From assembly GCF_025567195.1 (NCBI RefSeq), contig NZ_JAOQJF010000041.1:1-20645 (forward strand): a stretch of 20,645 nucleotides of DNA, written 5' to 3'. Under the pieces are notes generated by a model that had not been told where the DNA came from, ran no database searches, and worked only from the letters and a program-made list of their open reading frames with translations. Positions 1-6,191 of this stretch are shown one piece after another. The translations under genes were made by a program, and so were the position numbers. Position 1 is the stretch's first letter; the number at the start of each line of letters is the position of its first letter. This DNA is from Alitiscatomonas aceti. GTDB lineage: Bacteria > Bacillota > Clostridia > Lachnospirales > Lachnospiraceae.

Positions 1-238
1 TCACGGCCAGGTGGAGGGCAGAGGTGCCGGTGGCCAGGGCCACGGCATACTTACACCCCACGGTCTCACAGGCCAGACGCTCCACCTCGTTGATATTCTC
101 TCCGACGGTGGACATCCAGTTCTTTTCATAGGCATCCTTCATATACTCCAGCTCCGGCCCGTGCATGGTGGGCGAGCTGAGCCAGATTTTCTTTTCAAAT
201 GGAACGAACCGTTCTTCTGCATGGAACATGGCTTTCAT
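1..238 (-). CDS. DegT/DnrJ/EryC1-family PLP aminotransferase, N-terminal part only
   Basis: The minus strand is open from an ATG at 238 to the window edge, giving the first 79 residues of a protein that continues outside. The opening (KIWLSSPTMHGPELEYMKDA, then NWMSTVGENINEVE and the ALATGTSALHLAV stretch) is characteristic of sugar aminotransferases of the DegT/DnrJ/EryC1/StrS family, which use pyridoxal phosphate to aminate a 4-keto nucleotide sugar. A GGAG lies 9 bases before the ATG at 238; a second ATG at 229 also has a purine-rich site 9 bases upstream, so the start is uncertain by three codons. It lies about 100 bp downstream of a PglF-like dehydratase, whose 4-keto product would be its natural substrate, so a role in making a bacillosamine-like amino-sugar for surface glycans is likely. 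The catalytic lysine lies beyond the edge. The family call is firm; the exact substrate is inferred. Confidence 0.85.
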   Translation of the reverse strand, partial: MKAMFHAEERFVPFEKKIWLSSPTMHGPELEYMKDAYEKNWMSTVGENINEVERLACETVGCKYAVALATGTSALHLAV

Positions 239-282
239 CTCCCTTTTCTCCGGATCCGGCACATGTCCGAGACCCGGTCCAT

Positions 283-313
283 AAAAATACTGCCAGCACC
301 TGGATGCTGACAG
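283..313 (-). terminator. Weak intrinsic terminator or attenuator between dehydratase and aminotransferase
   Basis: Read on the minus strand, CTGTCAGCA and TGCTGGCAG form a 9-bp stem with one G-U pair around a 6-base loop, followed by the T-rich run ATTTTTA. It sits between the dehydratase stop (339) and the aminotransferase start (238), which otherwise look like one operon. Partial termination that lowers expression of the second gene is the simplest reading. Confidence 0.5.
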
Positions 314-338
314 TCCTAAATCGTCCTATCTGTATTTC

Positions 339-2291
339 CTACGCCTCCGCCGGATGATACGTCCCCACGATCCGCATCACATCCTCCCGGATCCCGTCCC
401 CGTCCTCATTGGCGGTCACATAAAGCTCCTCCAGCTGCTCCTCAAACCTCTCCATATCGAACTCGATGGGTTTCCCGATATGGATCAGCTTATTGGGCGT
501 GTCCTGCATCCCTTCCTCGTTCATGAGAAGCTCCTCATATAGCTTCTCCCCGGGCCGCAGGCCCGTGAACACGATGGGGATATCCACATCCGGCGTGTAC
601 CCGGACAGCCGGATCAGGTTCTTCGCCAGGTCCAGGATCTTCATGGGCTCCCCCATGTCCAGGACGAAGATCTCCCCGCCCTTTGCATAGGCCCCGGCCT
701 GTAATACCAGCGACACCGCCTCCGGGATCGTCATGAAATACCGGATGATATCCGGGTGGGTCACCGTCACCGGACCGCCCTGCTCGATCTGCTTTTTAAA
801 GAGCGGGATCACGGACCCGTTGCTCCCCAGTACGTTCCCGAACCGCACGGCCACAAAGTCTGTTTTCGACCTTGCGTTCATCATCTGCACCACCATCTCG
901 CACATCCGCTTGGACGCCCCCATGATGTTGGTGGGGTTCACGGCCTTGTCCGTGGAGATCAGCACAAAACGCTTAGTACCATACTTGTCCGCCGCTTTCG
1001 CCGTCTTATATGTACCGAACACGTTGTTCTTGATGGCCTCGTTGGGGCTGTCCTCCATGAGGGGCACATGCTTGTGGGCCGCCGCATGGTACACGATGTC
1101 GGGACGGTATTTCTCAAACACCGTCTCGATCCGGTGGGTGTTCCGGACGGAGCCGATGAGCACCACCAGGTCCAGGTCCGGATACTTTTCCTTAAGCTCC
1201 AGCTGGATGTCGTAGGCGTTGTTCTCGTAGATATCAAAGATAATTAACTGCTTCGGGTTATGGCTTGCCACCTGGCGGCATAATTCGCTTCCGATGGAGC
1301 CGCCTCCCCCGGTCACTAAGACCACCTTGCCGCTGACGTAGCCCATGATCTCGTCTAAGTTCACCCGGATGGGATCCCGGCCTAAAAGGTCCTCGATCTC
1401 CACGTTCCGGAGCTTTGCGATGCTCACCTCGCCGTTGATCAGCTGGTAGATGCCCGGCAGGATCTTCACCTGGCAGCCCGTATCCCGGCAGATCTCGATG
1501 ATGGCCTTCCTCTCTTTGGCAGAGGCGGAAGGGATGGCGATGTAGATCTCATCGATCTTATATTCTTCCGCAAGCCGTGGGATATCGTTCCGGTTCCCGG
1601 CCACGGGAACGCCGTTTAGGAACTTCCCGGCCTTGTTCTTATCATCGTCCACAAAGCAGACCACGCAGCCATTGACCAGGGAGCTGGTGGTCATCTCCTT
1701 CAGGATCACGGAGCCGGAGGTCCCGGCGCCCACGATCATGATCCGCTTTGCCGCCTTTTTGCTGTGGTTTCCGAATAAGGAGATCACCACCCGGTAGGAG
1801 AGACGGATCCCCAGCTCTTCGGCACAGAGGGCCGCAAAGGACACTAAAAAGAAGCTCCTGGGTACGGAAAGCTGTAAGAGCATCATCCCGGCGATCTGCA
1901 CCAGGGAGGCCAGGCCGCAGGCCGCCACCACATGGAGGGCTTCCCGGACTCCGGCCACGCTCCACATGGTGGAGTACATCCGGGCCAGGAAGAAGATCAC
2001 CAGGGAGGCCAGGATATAATAGGGAAGGAACTCCAGGGCCGCCCGGGCGTATTCCGGCGGGATCTTGGAAATATTTAAATCAAACCGGACAAAAAGGCCT
2101 AAAAAAGAGGCCAGGCAGAGCGCAAGGACGTCTGCGGCCATTAAGATGCCCATGCGGACGCGCTTGTCCCTGGGCAGGTATTTTTCCAGAAATTCGTACA
2201 TCAGATCTTCCTCGGATTCGTTGTTTTCATGGGCCGGAGCCAGGGGGCTGTCCCTCCGGAGCTGATCTCCAGAGCCCGTTTTACTTCCCAT
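339..2291 (-). CDS. Membrane nucleotide-sugar 4,6-dehydratase, PglF/CapD/WbpM type
   Basis: A 650-residue protein of the polysaccharide biosynthesis CapD/FlaA1 family. In order: a charged N terminus; about four membrane segments between residues 48 and 170; a first Rossmann-like domain with GAGTSG (188-193); and an extended SDR domain with TGGGGSIG (327-334), which binds NAD(P). The catalytic area shows TDK (447-449) and M457-x3-K461 where most SDR enzymes have YxxxK, the Ser/Thr-Met-Lys arrangement known for WbpM and PglF. These enzymes convert UDP-GlcNAc (or a similar sugar) to the 4-keto-6-deoxy form at the inner face of the membrane. Length fits the family (about 600-665 residues). The start at 2291 has AAGGA six bases upstream. 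The next gene downstream is a DegT-type aminotransferase, the usual following step. The exact sugar cannot be read from sequence. Confidence 0.93.
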   Translation of the reverse strand: MGSKTGSGDQLRRDSPLAPAHENNESEEDLMYEFLEKYLPRDKRVRMGILMAADVLALCLASFLGLFVRFDLNISKIPPEYARAALEFLPYYILASLVIFFLARMYSTMWSVAGVREALHVVAACGLASLVQIAGMMLLQLSVPRSFFLVSFAALCAEELGIRLSYRVVISLFGNHSKKAAKRIMIVGAGTSGSVILKEMTTSSLVNGCVVCFVDDDKNKAGKFLNGVPVAGNRNDIPRLAEEYKIDEIYIAIPSASAKERKAIIEICRDTGCQVKILPGIYQLINGEVSIAKLRNVEIEDLLGRDPIRVNLDEIMGYVSGKVVLVTGGGGSIGSELCRQVASHNPKQLIIFDIYENNAYDIQLELKEKYPDLDLVVLIGSVRNTHRIETVFEKYRPDIVYHAAAHKHVPLMEDSPNEAIKNNVFGTYKTAKAADKYGTKRFVLISTDKAVNPTNIMGASKRMCEMVVQMMNARSKTDFVAVRFGNVLGSNGSVIPLFKKQIEQGGPVTVTHPDIIRYFMTIPEAVSLVLQAGAYAKGGEIFVLDMGEPMKILDLAKNLIRLSGYTPDVDIPIVFTGLRPGEKLYEELLMNEEGMQDTPNKLIHIGKPIEFDMERFEEQLEELYVTANEDGDGIREDVMRIVGTYHPAEA

Positions 2292-2373
2292 AATCGTCCT
2301 TGTCGGAAGTACCGCTTTTTTATGAATACCGTATACATTGTGCGTATATTACGAAGAAACTAGATAATATCTC

Positions 2374-2391
2374 CGATTCCCCGGGGCATCG
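2374..2391. promoter_or_regulatory. Near-palindromic 18-bp site between divergent glycan genes
   Basis: CGATTCCCC/GGGGCATCG is an inverted repeat with a single mismatched pair and no spacer. It lies in the 259-bp gap between the divergent dehydratase and Wzz-like genes, about 70 bp upstream of the Wzz-like promoter. Its form suits a dimeric regulator, but nothing identifies one, and a chance palindrome is possible. Confidence 0.25.
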
Positions 2392-2463
2392 GAATCCCGT
2401 TGTTTTTCGACATGATCTGCCTGGAATTCCCCATAAAATTCCATAGGAAATCCCCCCATATCC

Positions 2464-2492
2464 TTGACAGACAAAGGGAAAAAAGTTATGAT
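2464..2492 (+). promoter_or_regulatory. Sigma-A-type promoter of the Wzz-like gene
   Basis: TTGACA (2464-2469), a 17-bp spacer and TATGAT (2487-2492) give a near-perfect housekeeping promoter. Transcription should start near 2499, leaving a leader of about 50 bases before the ATG at 2551. It also argues against using an ATG at 2464 as the gene start, because that would lie upstream of the transcript. Confidence 0.85.
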
Positions 2493-2550
2493 AAATATAC
2501 TGGCGGTTTTTAGGGAAATCTCTGGGAGTAAGAGCGTAGGAGAAAGGAAA

Positions 2551-3951
2551 ATGGACAATAATTCTACATACGAGCAGTATGAACAGGAAATCGATCTGAA
2601 GGATCTGATGTTTGCGGTGCTCCATAAATGGAGGCCGGTGATCCTTGTGGCAGTGGTCCTGGCGGTGGTCCTTGGCGGGGCCAAGGGTGCGATGACATAC
2701 AGGCAGCAGAATGATCCTGAGGTCAGCAAGGAGACCAGGGAAAAATACCAGGAGGAGCTGGATCTCTACGAGAAGAATAAGGAGACAGCGGAGCGCGAGA
2801 TCGAGAATCTGAAGACAGACATCGCGAACCAGCAGGAATACCTGGATAAATCCATCTGGATCAATATGAGCCCCTATGATGTATGTGAATCCAGGATCGA
2901 TATGTATGTAACCACCGGATATGAGATCATGCCGGGAATGGTCTACCAGAACCAGGATTATACGGATACGATCCTCCAGGCGTACCAGGGTCTTCTGACC
3001 AGCAGCGCCGTGATGGAGGATGTGGCAAAGAGTGTGGGGACGGAGCCCAGATACTTAAAGGAACTGGTCAATGTGACCATCGGGACCAACGGCGGTCAGT
3101 TAAACCACCTTCTGACCATCAATGTTAAGCATAAGACCAAGAGCGATGCCAAGAAGGTCATGGACGAGATGCTGGATCACATGAACGAGCTTCATGGACA
3201 GGTAGTTGCCAGCATCGGCGAGCATACGGTGAACACGGTCAACAGCAGCGTCAGCGCCATGGTGGATCTTACTCTGGCGGATACCCAGCGGGCGGAGACC
3301 GAACGGCTGACCAGCCTGAACAACAGCCTGGAGGAGAAGCAGAAGACTCTGGACGAGCTGGAGGAGCCCAAGGAAGCAGCCAGCTCTGCGATGGCAGCCT
3401 TAAAGAGCGGGATCAAGTATGCGGTCCTGGGCGGCGTTCTGGGCGGCTTTATGGTGGTGTTCTTTATCTGCGTGGCCTTCCTTATGAGCGATAAGCTTTA
3501 TTCTGCCAAGGAGTTAAAGAACCGTTACCGCATTAAGATCCTGGGCACCATGCCCATCCGCCGGAAAAAGCCCATAGGTAAGATCGACGCATGGTTAAAC
3601 CGGATGGAAGGCCGTGCGGTGGAAGGAAATGCGGATACAGGATACGGGCTGATCACCGCAAATATCCGGAACTATGCGGAAAACATGAAGACCATCCTGG
3701 TGACAGGAACCGCCGATGAGGCAGTCCTGTCCGAGGTGACAGACAGACTGGCGGCAGGACTTGCCGGGATCCATGTGATGGCCGGAGGAAATATGCTCCA
3801 GGATGCGGAAACCTTAAAGAAGCTGCCGGAGTGTGACGGAGTGGTTCTGGTGGAGCAGTGCATGGATGCGAAATACAGCACTGTTGCCATGGAGATCGAA
3901 AGAGTGACCGATCTGCAGAAGAGCGTGATCGGATGCGTTGTATTTGAATAA
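2551..3951 (+). CDS. Wzz/GumC-like chain-length protein with kinase-like tail lacking a P-loop
   Basis: A 466-residue membrane protein of the Wzz/FepE/Etk class, which controls polymer length during polysaccharide export. Features: short cytoplasmic N terminus (EIDLKDLMFAVLHKWRP); membrane helix about 29-44; an extracytoplasmic region rich in charged coiled-coil sequence; a second helix about 290-312; and a cytoplasmic tail of about 150 residues. The tail starts with the KILGTMP segment that normally links the second helix to a BY-kinase (tyrosine kinase) domain. It then has ILVTGTADE where a kinase has its Walker A, but no GKS/T, and ends with DGVVLVEQ and a V-I-G-C-V-V-F strand that resemble the last strands of that fold. 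It is therefore probably a shrunken, non-catalytic kinase domain. The start at 2551 follows an AGGAG and a promoter at 2464; an in-frame ATG at 2464 overlaps that promoter and is rejected. Divergent from the dehydratase, and ends at a strong terminator. Confidence 0.82.
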   Translation: MDNNSTYEQYEQEIDLKDLMFAVLHKWRPVILVAVVLAVVLGGAKGAMTYRQQNDPEVSKETREKYQEELDLYEKNKETAEREIENLKTDIANQQEYLDKSIWINMSPYDVCESRIDMYVTTGYEIMPGMVYQNQDYTDTILQAYQGLLTSSAVMEDVAKSVGTEPRYLKELVNVTIGTNGGQLNHLLTINVKHKTKSDAKKVMDEMLDHMNELHGQVVASIGEHTVNTVNSSVSAMVDLTLADTQRAETERLTSLNNSLEEKQKTLDELEEPKEAASSAMAALKSGIKYAVLGGVLGGFMVVFFICVAFLMSDKLYSAKELKNRYRIKILGTMPIRRKKPIGKIDAWLNRMEGRAVEGNADTGYGLITANIRNYAENMKTILVTGTADEAVLSEVTDRLAAGLAGIHVMAGGNMLQDAETLKKLPECDGVVLVEQCMDAKYSTVAMEIERVTDLQKSVIGCVVFE

Positions 3952-3962
3952 GTGATTGGAAG

Positions 3963-4016
3963 GAAGCCGGTTGTGCAGCTCTGTTATGAGGCGCGCAAAC
4001 GGCTTCTTTTTGTTTT
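3963..4016 (+). terminator. Intrinsic terminator after the Wzz-like gene
   Basis: GAAGCCG (3963-3969) pairs with CGGCTTC (4000-4006), and the stem continues past one mismatch as TTGTGC with GCGCAA (one G-U), followed by TTTTTGTTTT. It starts 12 bases after the stop codon. From here to 4234 I see no gene; the reading frames in this stretch run through the terminator. Confidence 0.9.
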
Positions 4017-4160
4017 ATGGGACGGGATCGTTTTTGAAGACATTCTGTATCAAATGGGAAGGATCAGAGATACTTTTATATATGGGGCCGCAGGCCATGA
4101 GCTGTCCGGAGGAGGAAATACCGGGGCGTGGGTCTGGCGTTCTGTCCATCATCCAGACGA

Positions 4161-4179
4161 CTATATTATCAAAATATAG
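4161..4179. promoter_or_regulatory. AT-rich inverted repeat upstream of the HTH gene pair
   Basis: CTATATT and AATATAG form a perfect 7-bp inverted repeat separated by 5 bases, about 55 bp before the first HTH start. It lies in an AT-rich patch containing possible -10 hexamers, but I cannot assign a convincing -35. It is a candidate operator for autoregulation by the HTH proteins encoded downstream; this is inference from position alone. Confidence 0.3.
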
Positions 4180-4234
4180 ATAATATACAAATTCGGGTAA
4201 TCCTGGTTTAATAGAAACAAAGGAGGGGATGAAC

Positions 4235-4840
4235 ATGGTAAGTTACGAACGTTTATGGAAAACAATGGAGAAGAAGGGGATCAGCCAGTACCGGCTGATC
4301 AACCATTATAAGATCAGCGCCGGTCAGATCGGCCGGATGAAAAAGAATATGCATGTTTCCACCCATACCCTGGAGGTATTCTGCAATATTTTACAGTGTC
4401 CTGTGGAGGATATTGTAGAGGTGATCCTGGATCCCCAGGAACCAGACGGAAAGGAACCGTCCAGTGCCGGAGGCAGGGCGGCTGGAAGGACCGCAGCCGG
4501 GGCCAGGGATGCCGAAAAAGCGGAGGGCGTCACCGGAGATAAGGCGCCTGGAAAGCCAGGATCCAGATCCGGAGTCCAGGGAACCGGAAAGGCCGCAGCA
4601 GCTACCAGAGATAACACGTCTGGAAAGTCGGCATCCAGATCTGGAGTCCAGGGAACCGGAAAGGCCGCGGCAGCTACCAGAGATAACGCGTCTGGGAAAC
4701 TGGCATCCAGATCCGGAGTCCAGGGAACCGGGAAGACCGCAGCAGTCACCGGAGAAAAGCTGGCCGGAAAGGCAGAAGACCGTACTGGCGGAAAAACGGC
4801 TGGGAAGACTCCGGCTGGTTCCAGAGAGGGAAACAAGTAG
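4235..4840 (+). CDS. Small Cro/C1-type HTH protein with a repetitive basic Gly/Ala/Lys/Arg tail
   Basis: Residues 1 to about 68 form a small helix-turn-helix domain of the Cro/C1 (XRE, HTH_26-like) type (ERLWKTMEKKGISQYRLI, then ISAGQIGRMKKN as the likely recognition region, then VEDIVEVIL). The remaining ~130 residues are low-complexity, rich in Gly, Ala, Lys, Arg, Ser and Thr. They include three 24-residue repeats (core SRSGVQGTGK) with net positive charge, then a degenerate fourth copy. Such tails recall histone H1-like or AlgP-like basic tails that bind DNA non-specifically. I chose the start at 4235 over the ATG at 4229 because AAGGAGG then lies 8 bases upstream and because the neighbouring paralogue begins at the same residue. 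The domain is about 60% identical to the next gene. Target genes are unknown; no mobile-element or phage genes are adjacent. Confidence 0.8.
   Translation: MVSYERLWKTMEKKGISQYRLINHYKISAGQIGRMKKNMHVSTHTLEVFCNILQCPVEDIVEVILDPQEPDGKEPSSAGGRAAGRTAAGARDAEKAEGVTGDKAPGKPGSRSGVQGTGKAAAATRDNTSGKSASRSGVQGTGKAAAATRDNASGKLASRSGVQGTGKTAAVTGEKLAGKAEDRTGGKTAGKTPAGSREGNK
4550..4765 (+). repeat. Three tandem 72-bp coding repeats (24 residues each)
   Basis: Units begin at 4550, 4622 and 4694, each exactly 72 bp and in frame. Units 1 and 2 differ at about 6 positions; unit 3 matches them over its first half and then drifts. A degenerate continuation follows from 4766. Because the period is a multiple of three, gain or loss of a unit keeps the reading frame, so copy number could vary between strains. 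The repeats also lack stops on other frames, which creates long spurious antisense frames. Confidence 0.95.
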
Positions 4841-4856
4841 GTAAGGAGACTGCGGG

Positions 4857-5075
4857 ATGGTCAGATATACGCGCCTGTGGGAGACCATGGAGAAAAGGGG
4901 GATGAGCCAGTACCGCCTGATCCGGTATCATGGGATCAGCGCGGGACAGATGCGCAGGCTGAAGCTGAACATGAACGTTTCCACCCAGACCATTGAGCGG
5001 CTCTGCCGGGCGCTGGAATGCCGGGTGGAGGATGTGATGGAGGTTGTGCTGGAAGATCCCGGGACAGAGGAGTAG
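4857..5075 (+). CDS. Small Cro/C1-type HTH protein, tailless paralogue of the preceding gene
   Basis: A 72-residue protein consisting only of the HTH domain, about 60% identical to the first 66 residues of the gene ending 16 bases upstream (shared MEK, SQYRLI, ISAGQ, VST, VED). AAGGAG lies 8 bases before the ATG, so both genes are probably made from one transcript. The pair looks like a tandem duplication in which one copy gained, or the other lost, the repetitive tail. It is likely a DNA-binding regulator; heterodimer formation with the longer partner is possible but unproven. A terminator hairpin starts inside its last codons. Confidence 0.8.
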   Translation: MVRYTRLWETMEKRGMSQYRLIRYHGISAGQMRRLKLNMNVSTQTIERLCRALECRVEDVMEVVLEDPGTEE

Positions 5076-5119
5076 AAGGCTCTGGACCCATGGACCGGCC
5101 TGCGGGACTTCCTTTTTTT
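5051..5119 (+). terminator. Probable intrinsic terminator with its 5' arm inside the HTH gene
   Basis: GGAAG-a-TCCCG (5051-5061, in the last codons of the HTH gene) can pair with CGGGACTTCC (5103-5112), a 10-bp stem with one bulged base, directly followed by seven T. The intervening ~40 bases could form a smaller inner stem. The long loop makes this less certain than the other terminators here, but the stem-plus-T-run position is right. A TATGAT at 5132-5137 just beyond could be the -10 of the next gene; its -35 is poor. Confidence 0.55.
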
Positions 5120-5165
5120 GTTATTCCGGTGTATGATAGTAAAAAAACATCCGGGAGGTTTTTGT

Positions 5166-6167
5166 ATGGAGTATTATGGTACGCTGGGGCCGGCCTGCGG
5201 CAGTGTGCAGACGTTAAAGGAGATGCTGGCAGCCGGGATGACAGGCGTGAGGCTCAATCTGTCCCATGGGGATCTGGAGGAAAATGGACATTGGATCCGT
5301 ATGGTGCAGGAGGCCGGAAGGGAGCTTCATTCCCAGGTACAGATCCTCATGGACCTCCGGGGCCCGGAGCTGCGTCTGGGAAGGTTTAAGGAGGAGATCC
5401 AGGCAGAAGAGGGCAGCTGGCTGGTCCTTGGAGATGGAGGCCTTCCGGTTCCGGAGGAAGCACTGGCATATGTGTGTCCGGGAGACCGGATCCTCATTGA
5501 CGATGGGAAGGTGGAGCTGGAGGCAGAAGCCGGAGCCGCACCGTCCGCCAGCGGATGCCGGATCATGGCCCGGGTGGTCCGGGGCGGGCTCATAAAGTCC
5601 GGGAAGAGCCTGGCCATTGAGGGGAAAGCTGTCCCCATGCCCACGCTGACGGAAAGCGACCGGAAAAATATAAGGGAAGCCGTTTCCTATGGGATCACCG
5701 GGGTGATGCTGCCCTTTGTGCGGAATAAAGAGGATCTTCTGGTTCTGCGGGAGGCTCTTAAGGAGGCCGGGGCCGGAGAGATCCAGGTCTTTGCCAAGAT
5801 CGAGAACATGCAGGGAGTGGAAGCCATAAAGGAGCTGCTTCCGTATTGCGATCATGTGGTGATCGCCAGAGGGGACCTGGGAAACGCCATGCCTTTATGG
5901 AAGCTGCCCGGGGTCCAGAAGAGGCTGGCAAGAGAATGCCGGGAAGCTGGAAAGCCGTTCATGGTGGTGACCCAGATGCTGGATTCCATGCATGAACGGG
6001 CAGTCCCAACCAGGGCCGAGGTCCTGGATATATATAATGCGGTGCTGGACGGCGCCTCGTCCCTGATGCTCACAGGGGAAACGGCGGCGGGAAGCTACCC
6101 GGCCCAGGCGGTGGAATATCTGGTGAATACGGGAGAGGAAGCGCTGAGGGATATGGAGGAGGCCTAG
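5166..6167 (+). CDS. Short pyruvate-kinase-like protein lacking the C-terminal domain
   Basis: A 333-residue member of the pyruvate kinase family, which transfers phosphate from phosphoenolpyruvate to ADP. Visible in order: GTLGPAC (5-11); R29, N31, S33 and H34 in RLNLSHG; DLRGPELRLG (63-72) in place of the usual DTKGPEIR; a B domain around 75-155 with GDRILIDDGK; K211 and E213 in FAKIEN; D237 in ARGDLG; T269 in VTQMLDSM; PTRAEV; and LTGETAAGSYP. The core A and B domains and the main catalytic residues are present. The usual enzyme has 470-585 residues; here the C-terminal domain that holds allosteric effector sites and helps form the tetramer is absent. The start at 5166 follows GGGAGG about 7 bases upstream; the frame also opens at 5118 but without a site. 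It may be a catalytically active unregulated isoform or a diverged enzyme. Its stop codon interlocks with the convergent gene. Confidence 0.8.
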   Translation: MEYYGTLGPACGSVQTLKEMLAAGMTGVRLNLSHGDLEENGHWIRMVQEAGRELHSQVQILMDLRGPELRLGRFKEEIQAEEGSWLVLGDGGLPVPEEALAYVCPGDRILIDDGKVELEAEAGAAPSASGCRIMARVVRGGLIKSGKSLAIEGKAVPMPTLTESDRKNIREAVSYGITGVMLPFVRNKEDLLVLREALKEAGAGEIQVFAKIENMQGVEAIKELLPYCDHVVIARGDLGNAMPLWKLPGVQKRLARECREAGKPFMVVTQMLDSMHERAVPTRAEVLDIYNAVLDGASSLMLTGETAAGSYPAQAVEYLVNTGEEALRDMEEA

Positions 6168-6191
6168 TTCTGGGCCTCCTCCCACATTTTT
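6155..6191 (+). terminator. Terminator hairpin spanning two convergent stop codons
   Basis: GGAGGAGGCC (6155-6164) and GGCCTCCTCC (6173-6182) form a perfect 10-bp stem around an 8-base loop, then CACATTTTTA. It ends the pyruvate-kinase-like transcript. The 3' arm and T-run lie within the last codons of the opposite gene. The minus side has no T-run, so it should work mainly on the plus strand. Confidence 0.7.

Noticed and set aside
3952..4183. Two 75-codon plus-strand frames directly after the Wzz-like gene
   Set aside because: Both run through the intrinsic terminator at 3963-4016, lack ribosome sites and show no domain.
4550..4765. Possible CRISPR array
   Set aside because: The units are contiguous, coding and without unique spacers; no cas gene is present. 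The same applies to 15308-15403.
4324..4888. Long minus-strand and alternate plus-strand frames over the HTH gene tail
   Set aside because: They arise because the 72-bp repeats have no stops in several frames. The HTH frame has a proper start, Shine-Dalgarno and a paralogue.
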